Part shown: positions 23,215 through 34,400 of the stretch, in pieces
Numbering within the stretch: the stretch's first letter is position 1
Layout: each line of letters starts with the position of its first letter
Source of the DNA: Owenia fusiformis
Lineage: Eukaryota; Annelida; Polychaeta; Sabellida; Oweniidae
Assembly (NCBI GenBank): GCA_903813345.2
Contig: CAIIXF020000004.1
Span: forward strand, 23,749,985 to 23,809,984
Length of the DNA stretch: 60,000 bases
Direction of reading: 5' to 3'
Program-made: the position numbers and the translations under genes
Notes under the pieces: model-generated
What the model saw: the letters and a program-made list of their open reading frames with translations, nothing else
Databases searched by the model: none
What the model was told of the DNA's origin: nothing

Positions 23215-25059
23215 TTATATGAGACGTAGAATAATATACCATTTATTTTAATCATGGGCTTTCAACTGGATACATACCCTGTAACATACATGTACGTACT
23301 ACGTACTTGTGTAACAACCCACCAAATTCATATATACTTAATAACATAATTTCTCTTATTATTTGGTGTGCTGTTACTGTATTTATCTCTAATTTAATTA
23401 GATTTTAACTTTAATTCTTAATATGCATTCAGCTAGCTGATTTCCACTCTCTAAGAAGAATGTCAATCTCCAGATACATACTTTTCAGTGATGGCGTATT
23501 GATATTAAACTGCAAATAGTGCAGAATATAGTTCCAAGATTTTTAATTATAAGCAATTTACTTTAATCACAGCATCTGTATTCAGCGTATTTATGTTAAT
23601 CATATTTTGGTATCAGTATTAGGTATGAAATACTTTTATTTGTTAAGTTAGTATACAGTAGTAATTCGGGGTACATGAATTTACTTCCACAATATTTTAA
23701 TTTTAAACTTTTTAATATGAGACTGGATATTAATCTGTTTTTATATATTCATATCGCACAAAGACATATTTTCAGATAAAGCTTAATTTAAAATCTTTAA
23801 ACATCTTTACATCTCAGTTGCGGCCAGAACTGATGCTAGGCGTTTCGGATTGAGGGTCGTCTCAACAAACTTGATTCCAGTTAACCATCAATTTCTGTAT
23901 TTCATAGAGGATAAAGTCATAATTCTATTATTTATGTTTGATTATGGTAATCCCTGTACTTCATAAAACATATTTAACTGTGGTAAATTCTATATTCAAT
24001 GAAGTAAACATTTATTTATACTGTATTGTTTCATTGATAGAAATACATAATTGCGCTATTAAATATTAAGGTTCACATTTCTTAATGTTTTCGATCTTGT
24101 GCTGATGGGGCTAAAAATTGTTGTCATGGAGAGAGAGCAAGATATGTTGTCATGGAGATAGTAAGAAACGCATTCATTTGTTTTACTTTAAATCTTTCCA
24201 AATCCAAGTGTGATTTTTATCATTTGCTAATCATTTCACAAACACTTCTTTTCATATAATACTTCTACATTGGCATCATTACCATGTTTAAATTGCTTAA
24301 TATACCGTTTTTTGACAACTGATATAATCTCTATCATCAGTTTTCATTCCACAAACGAAATATCAATTATTTTGCCCAATATTTCAGTTTCATAATTTTT
24401 AAACATTGAATACATGTTTTAATTGGCAGTTTAAAATGGTGCTCATTTACTAAGTCCAATATTCAGTGTCCGTTTAATGTCTATTTAGGGGAAAATCAAT
24501 TTTCAATTTGATTTTGATTTGAATTGATTCTCAATTGGGACCCATAGGGATTTTGTCCCACCGTTCTTGGTTGAGTTTAAGTCATGGCTCTAATTGGTAC
24601 AAAAAATAAGCTACCCACGAATGCTGTTTTTCCTCCGGGACCTTGCCATAACTAACGAAAACAATGGTGTGGACATTTTTGGATTATTTCCGGTGTTTCC
24701 TTTTGTTGCTACCTCATTTCTCAAAGTATCCATGCCAATTTCTTGACTCTGTTGAAAGCCCGTGGTCTAATCAACCGTACCTACTTATCTTAAGATGACC
24801 GCACAAAATGATAGAGCGTCGGAACCGACTGTGCCAAATCCTACGGATATTGCAGCTATGTGTGTTGTGTTTTCAAGTGTTATTTTATATATGTCCGACA
24901 AAGCGAATTATGGTTTTGATAGTATTTAGATGTCTCGTTCATTCATTTGACCAATAAAAATCATAACTGCCTGGAAAGCAATATGAAGAAAGTATGTAAA
25001 TAAATTAAATAAAACGTCAAATTAAAAAGCAAAAGTCTTTTCTGGGTCACTGCGAATGG
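23215..25059. other. Gene-free AT-rich region
   Basis: No exon or element recognised. Contains GGAGAGAGAGCAAGATATG-like short direct repeats at ~24127-24160 (GTTGTCATGGAGA twice). Confidence 0.4.
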
Positions 25060-25420
25060 CATGATTTCCTCGAGTCGCTTCAGTTGCAAGGCAACCATAC
25101 TGGGACCGATTCGCGTCGTTCCACTACTGCCCTTGGTGGGGGCCCGCTACCATACTATATGACTCCCGGAGTTTCCTAAAGCACGGTAGTGGAGGAACCA
25201 ACCACAGTCTCACAATCTGTCTCCGGCAAGAGCGGCCAGAGAACCAACCCATGCCAAGGGCCGGTAAACGGTTGGACCTTCGGACCGGGTGTCCGTAGTG
25301 ACAATGATCAACAACTCCGTACCTGGGGCTCGAACGCGGGACCTCCGTATCCCACGACGTTCAACCGCAAAGTAGCCTCAGTCTACGCCACTAGGCTACT
25401 CTACTTAGGTGTCAAAACTG
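25060..25420 (-). mobile_element. tRNA-derived SINE
   Basis: A GC-rich island in AT-rich surroundings. On the minus strand it opens with a tRNA-like head: GTAGCCTAGTGGCGTAGACT (A-box region), then GCGTTCGAGCCCC (B box) about 60 bp later, followed by a GC-rich unrelated body ending near 25060. The 80-codon open frame on the plus strand (25189-25431) is antisense to it and not a gene. Confidence 0.7.
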
Positions 25421-26399
25421 CTAAAAAATAATGTAGTTGTTACAATTATTTGCTTGGATAAACATGATATTACATTTCTTAATTGATTAATCTGATTTAG
25501 TTGGAATCGAAGTTCGACCAGCGATCAAGGCAATGCAATCAACAACTCTTGCAAATGTAAACTTGATTCTTAAAGACAGAAAATACAAGAATCGTGATCA
25601 ATGATAAGTATAATATTTAAGACAAATCTTTGAATATCGGGTAGGAGAAACATTCCAAAATGAAGAAGAATCATTGAGAACATTTGATTTGTTGCCAATA
25701 TATCAATTGCGTCTCAAATGAATGAAATAAAAGGTATCGCGGGTCACTAAAGCCGATGAGTGAAAACAAATATAATTGACGCATCTAGATCGCTCAATAT
25801 AACGGTAAGTGAATAGGTTTGTGTAGATACGTCGAGGAAAATAAGCTATTTCGACGCTTGAAATAATCTGATTACGCTTATTAATAATTACGCGTGCCTA
25901 TTAAACACAAGTGTTGTGAAGAACAAAAGCAAGAAAACTGTACGACCTATTAAGGAACTGTGCTTCAGTTTCAAAGTGTTCTAGATATTTCCGCATGTTC
26001 AAAAACACAAAATTTATATTTTAGGCTATCCATATTTTGTCAGATATCTCCAATTCATATTACAGGGAAAACATAATCACTTTTCCGAAAAGAATTTACA
26101 CTGCTACTCAAAATGAGCATTGTAATCTTCATTTAATGGAGGAAATAAAGAATATACAATACAATACAATACACGGACACAAGTACAGAGAATAGCCTAG
26201 CAAAGGCATATATCTAAAAGTGGCTTTTCCATATAGCTATGAAATCTCGTTAAGGTCTTGTTTTATTGAGATTTTAGGATATCTGCATTTTTAACCACTA
26301 AGGACTACATTTTCTTCTATTTGAATTCTGTGTGTAATTTTCTATCAAAACAACTTAGTTTTTGCACTGTTATTTACCTTTATTCAAATTCTAGAGATT
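25421..26399. other. Gene-free region with retroelement tail
   Basis: No gene. An (AATAC)n run at 26155-26174 after GGAGGAAATAAAG looks like the 3' tail of a non-LTR element. Confidence 0.4.
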
Positions 26400-26401
26400 T
26401 T

Positions 26402-27050
26402 CAAGTTTCCTGAAAATGGTCGGACTAAATCGTCTTGGCCAAAACGTTTTAGCGTTAAAACGTTTTACAAATGTAATGTAAATCCAGATTTTCGCAAGAA
26501 CTCTCGGCTAAGAGCGCTCAGCTAAAACGTTTTAGGACCTTAGTCATAGCCGAGACGTCTTAGCGTTAAAACGTTAAAAAGCGAGTGTAAATCCATCTGT
26601 TTTAGCTAAGAACTCTTAGCCCGGTTTTATGCGTTGCGCTGAACGAAAAAATTGAAATGTCCTGATTACATATGTCGCATGGTCCAAAAATATGGAGAAG
26701 AACTAATTCGCCTAGCGTTCTATCATAACCCTAATAAATGAACAAAATCTTCCTACCCTCCCTAACGCTTTTAACAATGCTCTCTTTAGGATGCATTATT
26801 TATCACAAAGTATAGAAGCGGGAAAGGAATAGCTATGTTGACTGGACCATCCTTCAACCAGTGTTGAACTGCTTTTTTCATTTTACATGTATGCCTTCAT
26901 ATCTCTAAGACGTTTTAGAAAAACAGGTGTCTCAATCATATTTCGTAAGACGTCTTGAAAATGGTGGTGTAAACTCAACATGATTTTACTAAAACGTTTT
27001 AGCTAAGACGTCTTGAAATGTCGCGTGTATTGTAAATAGGGCCATGGCAC
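26402..27050. mobile_element. Palindrome-rich element, copy A
   Basis: Repeats self-complementary decamers such as AAAACGTTTT and AAGACGTCTT at both ends, AAGAGCTCTT-like and AGAGCGCTC-like blocks inside, and a unique core (ACAAAGTATAGAAGCGGGAA). A second copy follows directly. Ends carry GTAAATNNGGCC-like and TTTACACTAGAGCC sequences in opposite orientation, compatible with a non-autonomous DNA transposon. Confidence 0.8.
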
Positions 27051-27755
27051 AGTTGTTGGATTTACACTAGAGCCCTAAGACGTCTTGGGTAAAACGTTTT
27101 AGCGTTAAAACGTTTTACAAATGTAATGTAAATCTAGATTTTCCCAAGAGCTCTCGGCTAAGAGCGCTTAGCTAAAACGTTTTGGGACCCTGGTCACAGC
27201 CAAGATGTCTTAGCGTTAAAACGTTTTACAAGCAAGTGTAAATCCATCGGTTTTAGCTGAGAGAGCTCTTATCCCGTTTTTTACGCTGCGCTAAACGAAA
27301 GGTTGAAACTTTCTGTTTACATGTGTCGCATGGTCCTTTCTTTTCTCTTATCCCTTGTTCCCAATATCATCCAAAAAATATCGAGAAGAACTGAATTGCC
27401 TGGCGATCTATCATAACTCTAATATATGCACAAAATCTTCATGCTCTCTTTCGTGCTTTTAACAATGCTGTCTTTAGGACATATTTTTGTGAAACCGATG
27501 CATTCTTTATCACAAAGTATAGAAGCGGGAAAGGAATAGCTATATTGACTGAACCGTCCTTCAACCAGTACTGAATTGCTTTTTTTCATTTTACATGTAT
27601 ACCTAAATATCTCTAAGACGTTTTAGAAAAACAGGTGTAAACTCAATCATATTTCGTGTGACGTCTTGAAAATGGTGGTGTAAACTCAACATACTTTTTC
27701 TGAAACGTTTTAGCCAAGACGTCTCAGAATGCCGCGTGTAGTGTTAATATGGCTA
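27051..27755. mobile_element. Palindrome-rich element, copy B (tandem)
   Basis: Same order of blocks as copy A. Sequence differs by substitutions and small indels, including an extra stretch near 27335-27375, so the tandem pair is not recent. Confidence 0.8.
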
Positions 27756-28939
27756 ATGTTGAAAACCCTTCAAAAGTTCATTTACTCTTACAAGGATCAC
27801 AATTTTAATGTGAAATCACAATCCATATGTCAATTATATCACATAGTTACATTCTAATGGTGTTTTAAGTTGATTCAAATGGAATTACTTGTTAAATTAA
27901 GAAATTAAGTGACTCTTGTCATGTTATTTAGCCCTACCTACGTATACCCATGATGCCATCTATTTTTCCATTGGATTCAATTCTACAGAATCATACGATT
28001 TGGGGAATGTGTTGAGCGTACATCATCCTCTCAGGGTGTATCATTAACATTCTAAGGTTTAATTCTCTATTTTGTTATGGTTAATATCATTATGATATAT
28101 AAAATCGCAAAAATAACAGTGTAACTTTCCAATGGTGTGCTTAACGTGGGGCTAGCCATGCTTCACCACGATGAATAAATGCACGTAAACCTTTGGTTTG
28201 TAAAATCGTGTTTTTAAAATACGTAATGCTTGATTTATCGGTTATTAACTTATTAGACGGACCAATTTCATTTTTGTATTTAACGACATTTTGGATGATA
28301 GTTTTTTTTTATTTCTATGCCCCTCATAGTAGGTATTGAATCATGACAATAGAACACATGGAACATCGTTAAATTCCAAGCAGAAATAAATGTGACACAA
28401 GTCGTATTTTGTAGAAGTGGTGACATATTGTTAGAGCCACCATGTTTTCGTAACCAGCACCGAGGGACAGTATTCGGCATCTGTATCACTTGTTACACTT
28501 TTTAGAAGGTAATATCTTGGGTCTCAATATAATGCCTTGTTATTGAGGAAGCTACTAACTTCTATTTTTCTCATTTAGTGTAAAACTGAACTTCAACAGT
28601 TTCTAATTTCAGGGGTTAGACCATGTCACATGACTTATATGGTGTATTCTGATTGGTCGAATTTTGCACATATTGCCAAATTTTGTTAGAGATTCCCTTT
28701 AGTTCTTGTCAGGTAGTCCTGTATTGTCTTCTAAGATTGAGTTTTTAAATTGTCTATATAAGAGTTGATGACTCTCTCCAAGTCCCTGGTTCTCTCTTTT
28801 CCATTGCAAGTTTAATCCAATAACAGTACACAAGCACATATCATTCACATTAAAAATTTATTTTTTTAAATAAATAAATAATTGATTATGAATTTTGTTG
28901 TATGATGCATAGACATTATATGTCATTTCATATCAATTT
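27756..28939. other. Gene-free region
   Basis: AT-rich; no exon or known element recognised. Confidence 0.4.
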
Positions 28940-29298
28940 AGTATTAAGCTTATGTCACCTCACATCACTGATGTCACCTCAAATCAATGTAATATTGAGC
29001 TGACATCAGCTAATGCCAATGTAATATTGTGCTGATATCACCTCATAGACTTGTAGTAGTATTAAGGTGATGCACCTCAAATCAATGTAATATTAAGAAG
29101 ATGTAGTATTGAGCTGATGTCACCTCATAGACATGTAGAAGAATAGGAATGATGTCACCTCATATCACTGATGTCATCTCAAATCAATGTAATTTTGAGC
29201 TGACATCAGCTGATAGTAATGTAGTTTTGTGCTGATATCACCTCATAGACATGTAGTAGTATTAAGATGATGTCACCTCATATCAATGTAGTATAAAG
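28940..29298. repeat. Degenerate tandem array (GATGTCACCTCA...), left part
   Basis: Repeats of GATGTCACCTCAAATCAATG, TAATATTGAGCTGA and CACCTCATAGACATGTAGTA with period of roughly 60-130 bp. Continues after the MITE at 29301-29691. Confidence 0.8.
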
Positions 29299-29300
29299 TA

Positions 29301-29691
29301 GAGTCCATTTCACTGCTTCATTTCGTCAGTAGAATGGCAAAAATAAGAAATTGGGAGACCATTGTGCAATAATATATGGAAAAGTATATTCCTAATGTAT
29401 ATGAATGACATTTGTATATTTCAGATTTTTTAGTTTTTTGTGCAATAAGCCTGTGCCGTCTTGTAATTTGAAGAATTTCAGCCATGTTAATCTTATTGAA
29501 AATAACATGGCAGAGAAACATCCAAATATAAGAGGCCACACACTTTATAAGCCAAACTAGAAGCAATCCAAGATATACAAATGTCATTCATGTACATTAT
29601 GAATATACTTTTCCATATATTATTGCACAATGGTCTCCCAATTTCTTATTTTTGCCGTTCTACTGACGAAATGAAGCAGTGAAATGGACTC
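29301..29691 (-). mobile_element. 391-bp MITE, copy 1
   Basis: Flanked by TA. About 120-bp TIRs start GAGTCCATTTCACTGCTTCA. The non-palindromic centre is inverted relative to the copy at 45681-46071, which has the same length. It interrupts the degenerate tandem array. Confidence 0.95.
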
Positions 29692-29693
29692 TA

Positions 29694-29830
29694 GATGTTA
29701 CCTCAAATCAATGTAATATTGACCTGATGTCAGCTAATACCAATGTAGTATTGTGCTTATAAATATCACATCTTAGCCATGTAGTAGTATTTAGCTCATG
29801 TCACCTCATATCAATGTAACACACAGCTAA
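29694..29830. repeat. Degenerate tandem array, right part
   Basis: Continuation of the array interrupted by the MITE. Confidence 0.75.
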
Positions 29831-30015
29831 TCTCAAACCGCATCAAACAGCGCTGTTTACGAAAAAGTGCTGGACAGCGTTGTAAAATCAGAACTGTACA
29901 TCGCTGTTTTCAAAAACAGTACTGTACTAAACTGTTCAAAACAGATGATGCTAGAATAGCATTGTACATCGCTGTACAGTTCAGTACTCGAACTGCACTG
30001 TTCAGTAGTGTTTAC
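29831..30015. repeat. Short-palindrome cluster (CAGCGCTG / ACAGTACTGT)
   Basis: Contains CAGCGCTG, ACAGTACTGT, CTGTACAG and near variants packed into ~185 bp. Style resembles the palindrome-rich element at 26402-27755 but the words differ. Confidence 0.65.
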
Positions 30016-31251
30016 AGAGCTGCAAGATGATGTTGCGGATTGGGGGTGTATACTATAGTATAGTAGTACAAGTCCAGAAAGTTAAACTGCATTTCAGATT
30101 GACCATGAATGCTGTTTGCAGTGTTTTACATGTGTATCAAATTATAAAAGCATGTATCTTCTACAAGGCATTTACACAATTAAACGCCAATAGTTTTAAG
30201 TTATCGCAAAAGATTACATAAGTGATTTGTTACAGATACGGACTACATGGCTTAAGGCAACAAATCTAAAATTTCCTGAAAATTGAATGGCAATAAACCG
30301 TGAGCTAAGCGAGCAGTGGTGGGTTTCGGTGGGTTCTCCTTCCAAGAAATTTAGGAAAAATGAGATTTGATTGAGTGCTTTTTAGAGTAATGTAGACCCA
30401 TTACATATACTTTCAAATTTGAAGGAAAAAGTGACCAAATATGACCTTAATTTTGAAACCCTTTCTTGAGGCCCCCCCCAAAAAAAAATCCAGATTTGTA
30501 TTGAACTCAATGGGGTCAGATTTTGGTCAATTTTTTCCTGAAAATTCCTGAAGACCTTAAGCCATGTATGTGTTATTGCGCAAGACTCCCATTCATATGT
30601 GGGGTGTCAAAAATTTGACACGCAGTATTTAGTCCAGATGTTTGGAATTTTGACACCATACTTTGTCCTGGGGTATGACGCAAATCTTTGAATGGTACAC
30701 TACGGAAGAAAGTTTTAACAAATGACAATTTAATCACTCCAATCATTCACTTTTGATTTGCAGATAAAACACACTGTTTTGAATGAAAATACATAAGGCA
30801 TCCTGTTATTCAGGAATTGAAATGGGTTCTTACTCCATTCCCATGTTGTACACAAATATGACTTTCAAGGTAATCATTGTCTTGACTCTGAACCGATTAC
30901 GGTAAGTATTGCTCTGTACATTCTGAGGATTTGTCGCAAAGGTGAGATCACTTCATTCATTGGCAGTTGCTTTCTATGTGATAATTGCAGAACATTTTGA
31001 GATGAATCTGCTGATTTTTCGACGTGGAATTGCAGAATATTTGGAGATGGAATTGTTGAATACTTATGGATTGGATTGTATCGTTGAATATTTCCATTTG
31101 AAGATTGACTGCATCTTATTCCACATACATTTTGAAATATAAGCAATAATTTGATGGCACCATTTCATGATGCATCTTGGGTATAAATAAGGCATTCTGG
31201 GTAATTCAAAATAAGCATTTCAGGACTCTTGGGAGCTACATACTTCCATTG
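30016..31251. other. Region downstream of INTS6
   Basis: No gene recognised. It should include the INTS6 3' UTR on the minus strand; no strong AATAAA was seen close to the stop. A degenerate ~33-bp repeat (GAATATTTGGAGATGGAATT-like) lies at 30975-31140. Confidence 0.4.
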
Positions 31252-31445
31252 CTACGTAGCAACTTTTATATCAGTCGATTGCTTGATTTCTAATCTCACT
31301 AAACTAGATTCAAATTCATCCAGTTCTTCCACCAAACGTCTCCTTTTAAACCTTATTGCTTGGTTGATTACCTCTCGGATGACTAAGCACTTCATGTCTA
31401 TACTGCCTTTTAATGAGTCAAGATTTTGAAAGATGGCGCTGTAAT
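31252..31445 (-). CDS. INTS6: INTS6 exon 16 (last)
   Basis: Residues 805-868, DYSAIFQNLDSLKGS, IREVINQAIRFKRRRLVEEL, stop TAG. Corresponds to the conserved C-terminal helices of vertebrate INTS6. Confidence 0.95.
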
Positions 31446-34400
31446 CTGGAAAACAAGAAAATTCAAATTGTAAAAAATAGAGTTTTTTAATTTGGAAAAC
31501 AAAATGACTTTCTCTACAAAGAAAATGTAGATATCTTAAGGTTCACAACTCTTAATTTAAAAAGCAAAATAATGGTTATTTTGAGTTTGTCTTCTTCAGA
31601 ATTGATTGTTTAGATAATAAACATTTTGCAGTCTTTGATTTAGATTTACATCCGAACTTTAATTGCCGTGTTGTGACTACAACTCCACTCTGTGCACTAA
31701 AACTATTTTCTGTTGTTATTGCTAAGTTTTCACTATTGGCAATATTTATTCAAAGTGCATTTCTGGTAATTATTCAGGATATTTACTTTTTTCAACCTGA
31801 AACACTGTCAAAACTGAAACTGAAATTTTGAAAAAATGATGTTAGCTGCATACATACAAATTACTGAAACTACAACCAATATTTCTTGCTTACCTTTTCC
31901 TGGACGTTTTACTTGTTTTATTAGTTCTATTTTTAACTTTTTGTTATGCACTGACACATTTTCTCGTTTTAGTGTCTTTTTCAGCTTTTTGGTATTAGTT
32001 CTTGTTATATTGTTTGTGATTGGTTGATCGAATCCATTATTTTCTATGTCACTGTCTGTTCTTGTTAAACTATCTGTGATTGGTTGTTCTTCACCGAGTC
32101 CATTGTTTTCTGCTATGTGATTGGTTATTGGCTTGACATTTTCTGAGACTGAAATGAACAAATCAAAATGATATACAAGGCATTAACATGCAAAATGTCA
32201 CCACCTGCCATTTGTTACAGACACCATGTTACAGATACTGGCTGCCAAACACCAAACACCGAAATTCAATAGGATTAAATTTTGGTGAAGATGCTATTTT
32301 TGAAAATTCATTGTTCTTGTGCAAATATATAAAGACCCCATTTTTATTTGTAACCTTAGAAACGAGTACTCAACCACACCAACCTTTACACTAAAGTTGC
32401 AAAATTAACAACAGAAACAATGAAACCTTTAAATACACAAACATTAAGCAGTTAAGGCATGTTCAAATGTACAATACATTGCAAATGTTGAATAATAAAT
32501 ATTGTTAAACTTGAACAGTGAATCCTGTAAAGTGTAACACCTCTATAAGTGGAACACCTCCCAAGTGGAACACTTTTAGAGGTACCAATATTATTGTATT
32601 CCACTTAGCCAGGTTTTACTGTACTTTTCTCTATTAATGCAAGTGAACCCATCCAAATCCATACCTTGATATCAAACTACATGTATTGTAAAACCTGTCT
32701 AATCTACACACCAACTGAACCTGAAGTGTTTGGATTGGATTGGATTGGATTTTGAGGATTTTTAATATACAATATATATAATGTTTTAGTCAATGGCAGA
32801 TTAAACAAGGCATTAGCATGCAAAATTTCACAACCAGCCATTTGTTACAGATGCCGAGCACCAACCGCCAAACCATCACCAAAAATGTTGGAACCTATAA
32901 GAATATGTCACTACTTTCAATGGTGACATAAAAATGGGACCAAAAAAGTGTTCACATTGATCAGAAGTGTTCGTCGTTCAGGTTTTACAGTAATTGACAT
33001 TTTTGAGTTAAGCTGCGTCTATGATGATTTTGTCGTGAAGCTGCAGATCTACCTAGAGTTGGTAAAAGTTTTGCTTTAGTTGGTGCAAAATTCTTGTCTT
33101 ATAACTCCTATCACATAAATGATCAACCTCCGATCACAGGGCTTCAAAATCCAGAATATATTCTTTCTTTTTACCCCCTGCGATAAGCAGTTAGCATTTC
33201 CCCGATTAAGAACTCGCAATCTGATTGGCTGTCGCAACACTGCGACAGAAATCATGTACAAGTCATTGCACATAATAAGATTACGTGACTCAGTTTAATC
33301 GGGCGCTTCCAAATTGGTTATAGCAGGGGGAAGAAGGAGGTACGGATTCTGCACACCTGCTTAGGAGGATGATACATGGTCAAAGCTATCAATCATGGTA
33401 ACCATTATGCAGCTAACTTTGGGCTAAATTTTTGATGGTACAAGTAAATGTATGTAAATTGTACCTATTTCCAGGACATTTTCTTCCAGGATTTCAAGCC
33501 TATCAGGGCTCAGCATTTCAATCCCAGAATCCTCTGAAATTTCAGGAGTTCTTCCCATTTTTGGATATGGCGAACTTGGACGACGTAAACGAGCATTTCT
33601 TCCCAAAGGTCCCTTTCGTTTCTTTGGATTAGGGGACCTGGAGGTACCATCGGGTATTGGAGTGGAAGCACGGCTGCGTTTGGGGGATCCTGATAGGACG
33701 GCTTCATCTGTCTCATCAATCATCATATTCTGCAGCAAAAGAAATAGTTCAAGAATCATTTAAGTATAATTGCAGCAAAAGAAATAGTTCCAAAATCATT
33801 TCAATATAATTTCTGCAAATATTATTTAACAATCTATATTATCTAGGCTAACAATTTTTTTAATTAATCATTGTATTGATTTTGAATTTGAAATTTAATA
33901 TTGATTCAAACATGACTCTGCTCTATTAGTCTCTCATCCAATCAAATTGCAGCATAGCCTTTCTGAATTCTTAAAGCAGATATGAAATGGTATTTTTAAC
34001 CTAAGGGAATCAATATGATTTTTTGATAAATGTATTTGGACATGTTTTCTCATCAGTAGTGTGAAAATTATTTTACTCTAACGATCGTTATAGCTGCTTA
34101 ATAAGCAATATTCGAATTGGTTGTGACTTTATTGGCCCCCACGTGATCTCTCACTGGCCCCCACGTGGCCCGTTTTGGTCCATTAGATCATGACGTCATA
34201 ATGCCAAAATGTTTTGTTATTTGTTTACACAACAATCCTATGGTTGCCGTGACGTTGTGATTACTAAGGAACCAATAAACCAAAGCTATGTTTTGTATAT
34301 GACGTTACTAATCACGTGGGGGCCAATTTAATTGATCAGTTAGTTTTATTTCGTTATCTATGAACGTTAGCAGTTATCTAACATTTATTTTATAATGGCT

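Noticed and set aside
25189-25431. 80-codon frame in a GC-rich island
   Set aside because: Antisense to the tRNA-derived SINE.
29318-29587. 89-codon frame MTFVYLGLLL..., found again at 45785-45982
   Set aside because: Lies entirely inside the 391-bp MITE, mostly in its inverted repeats; no transposase motif.
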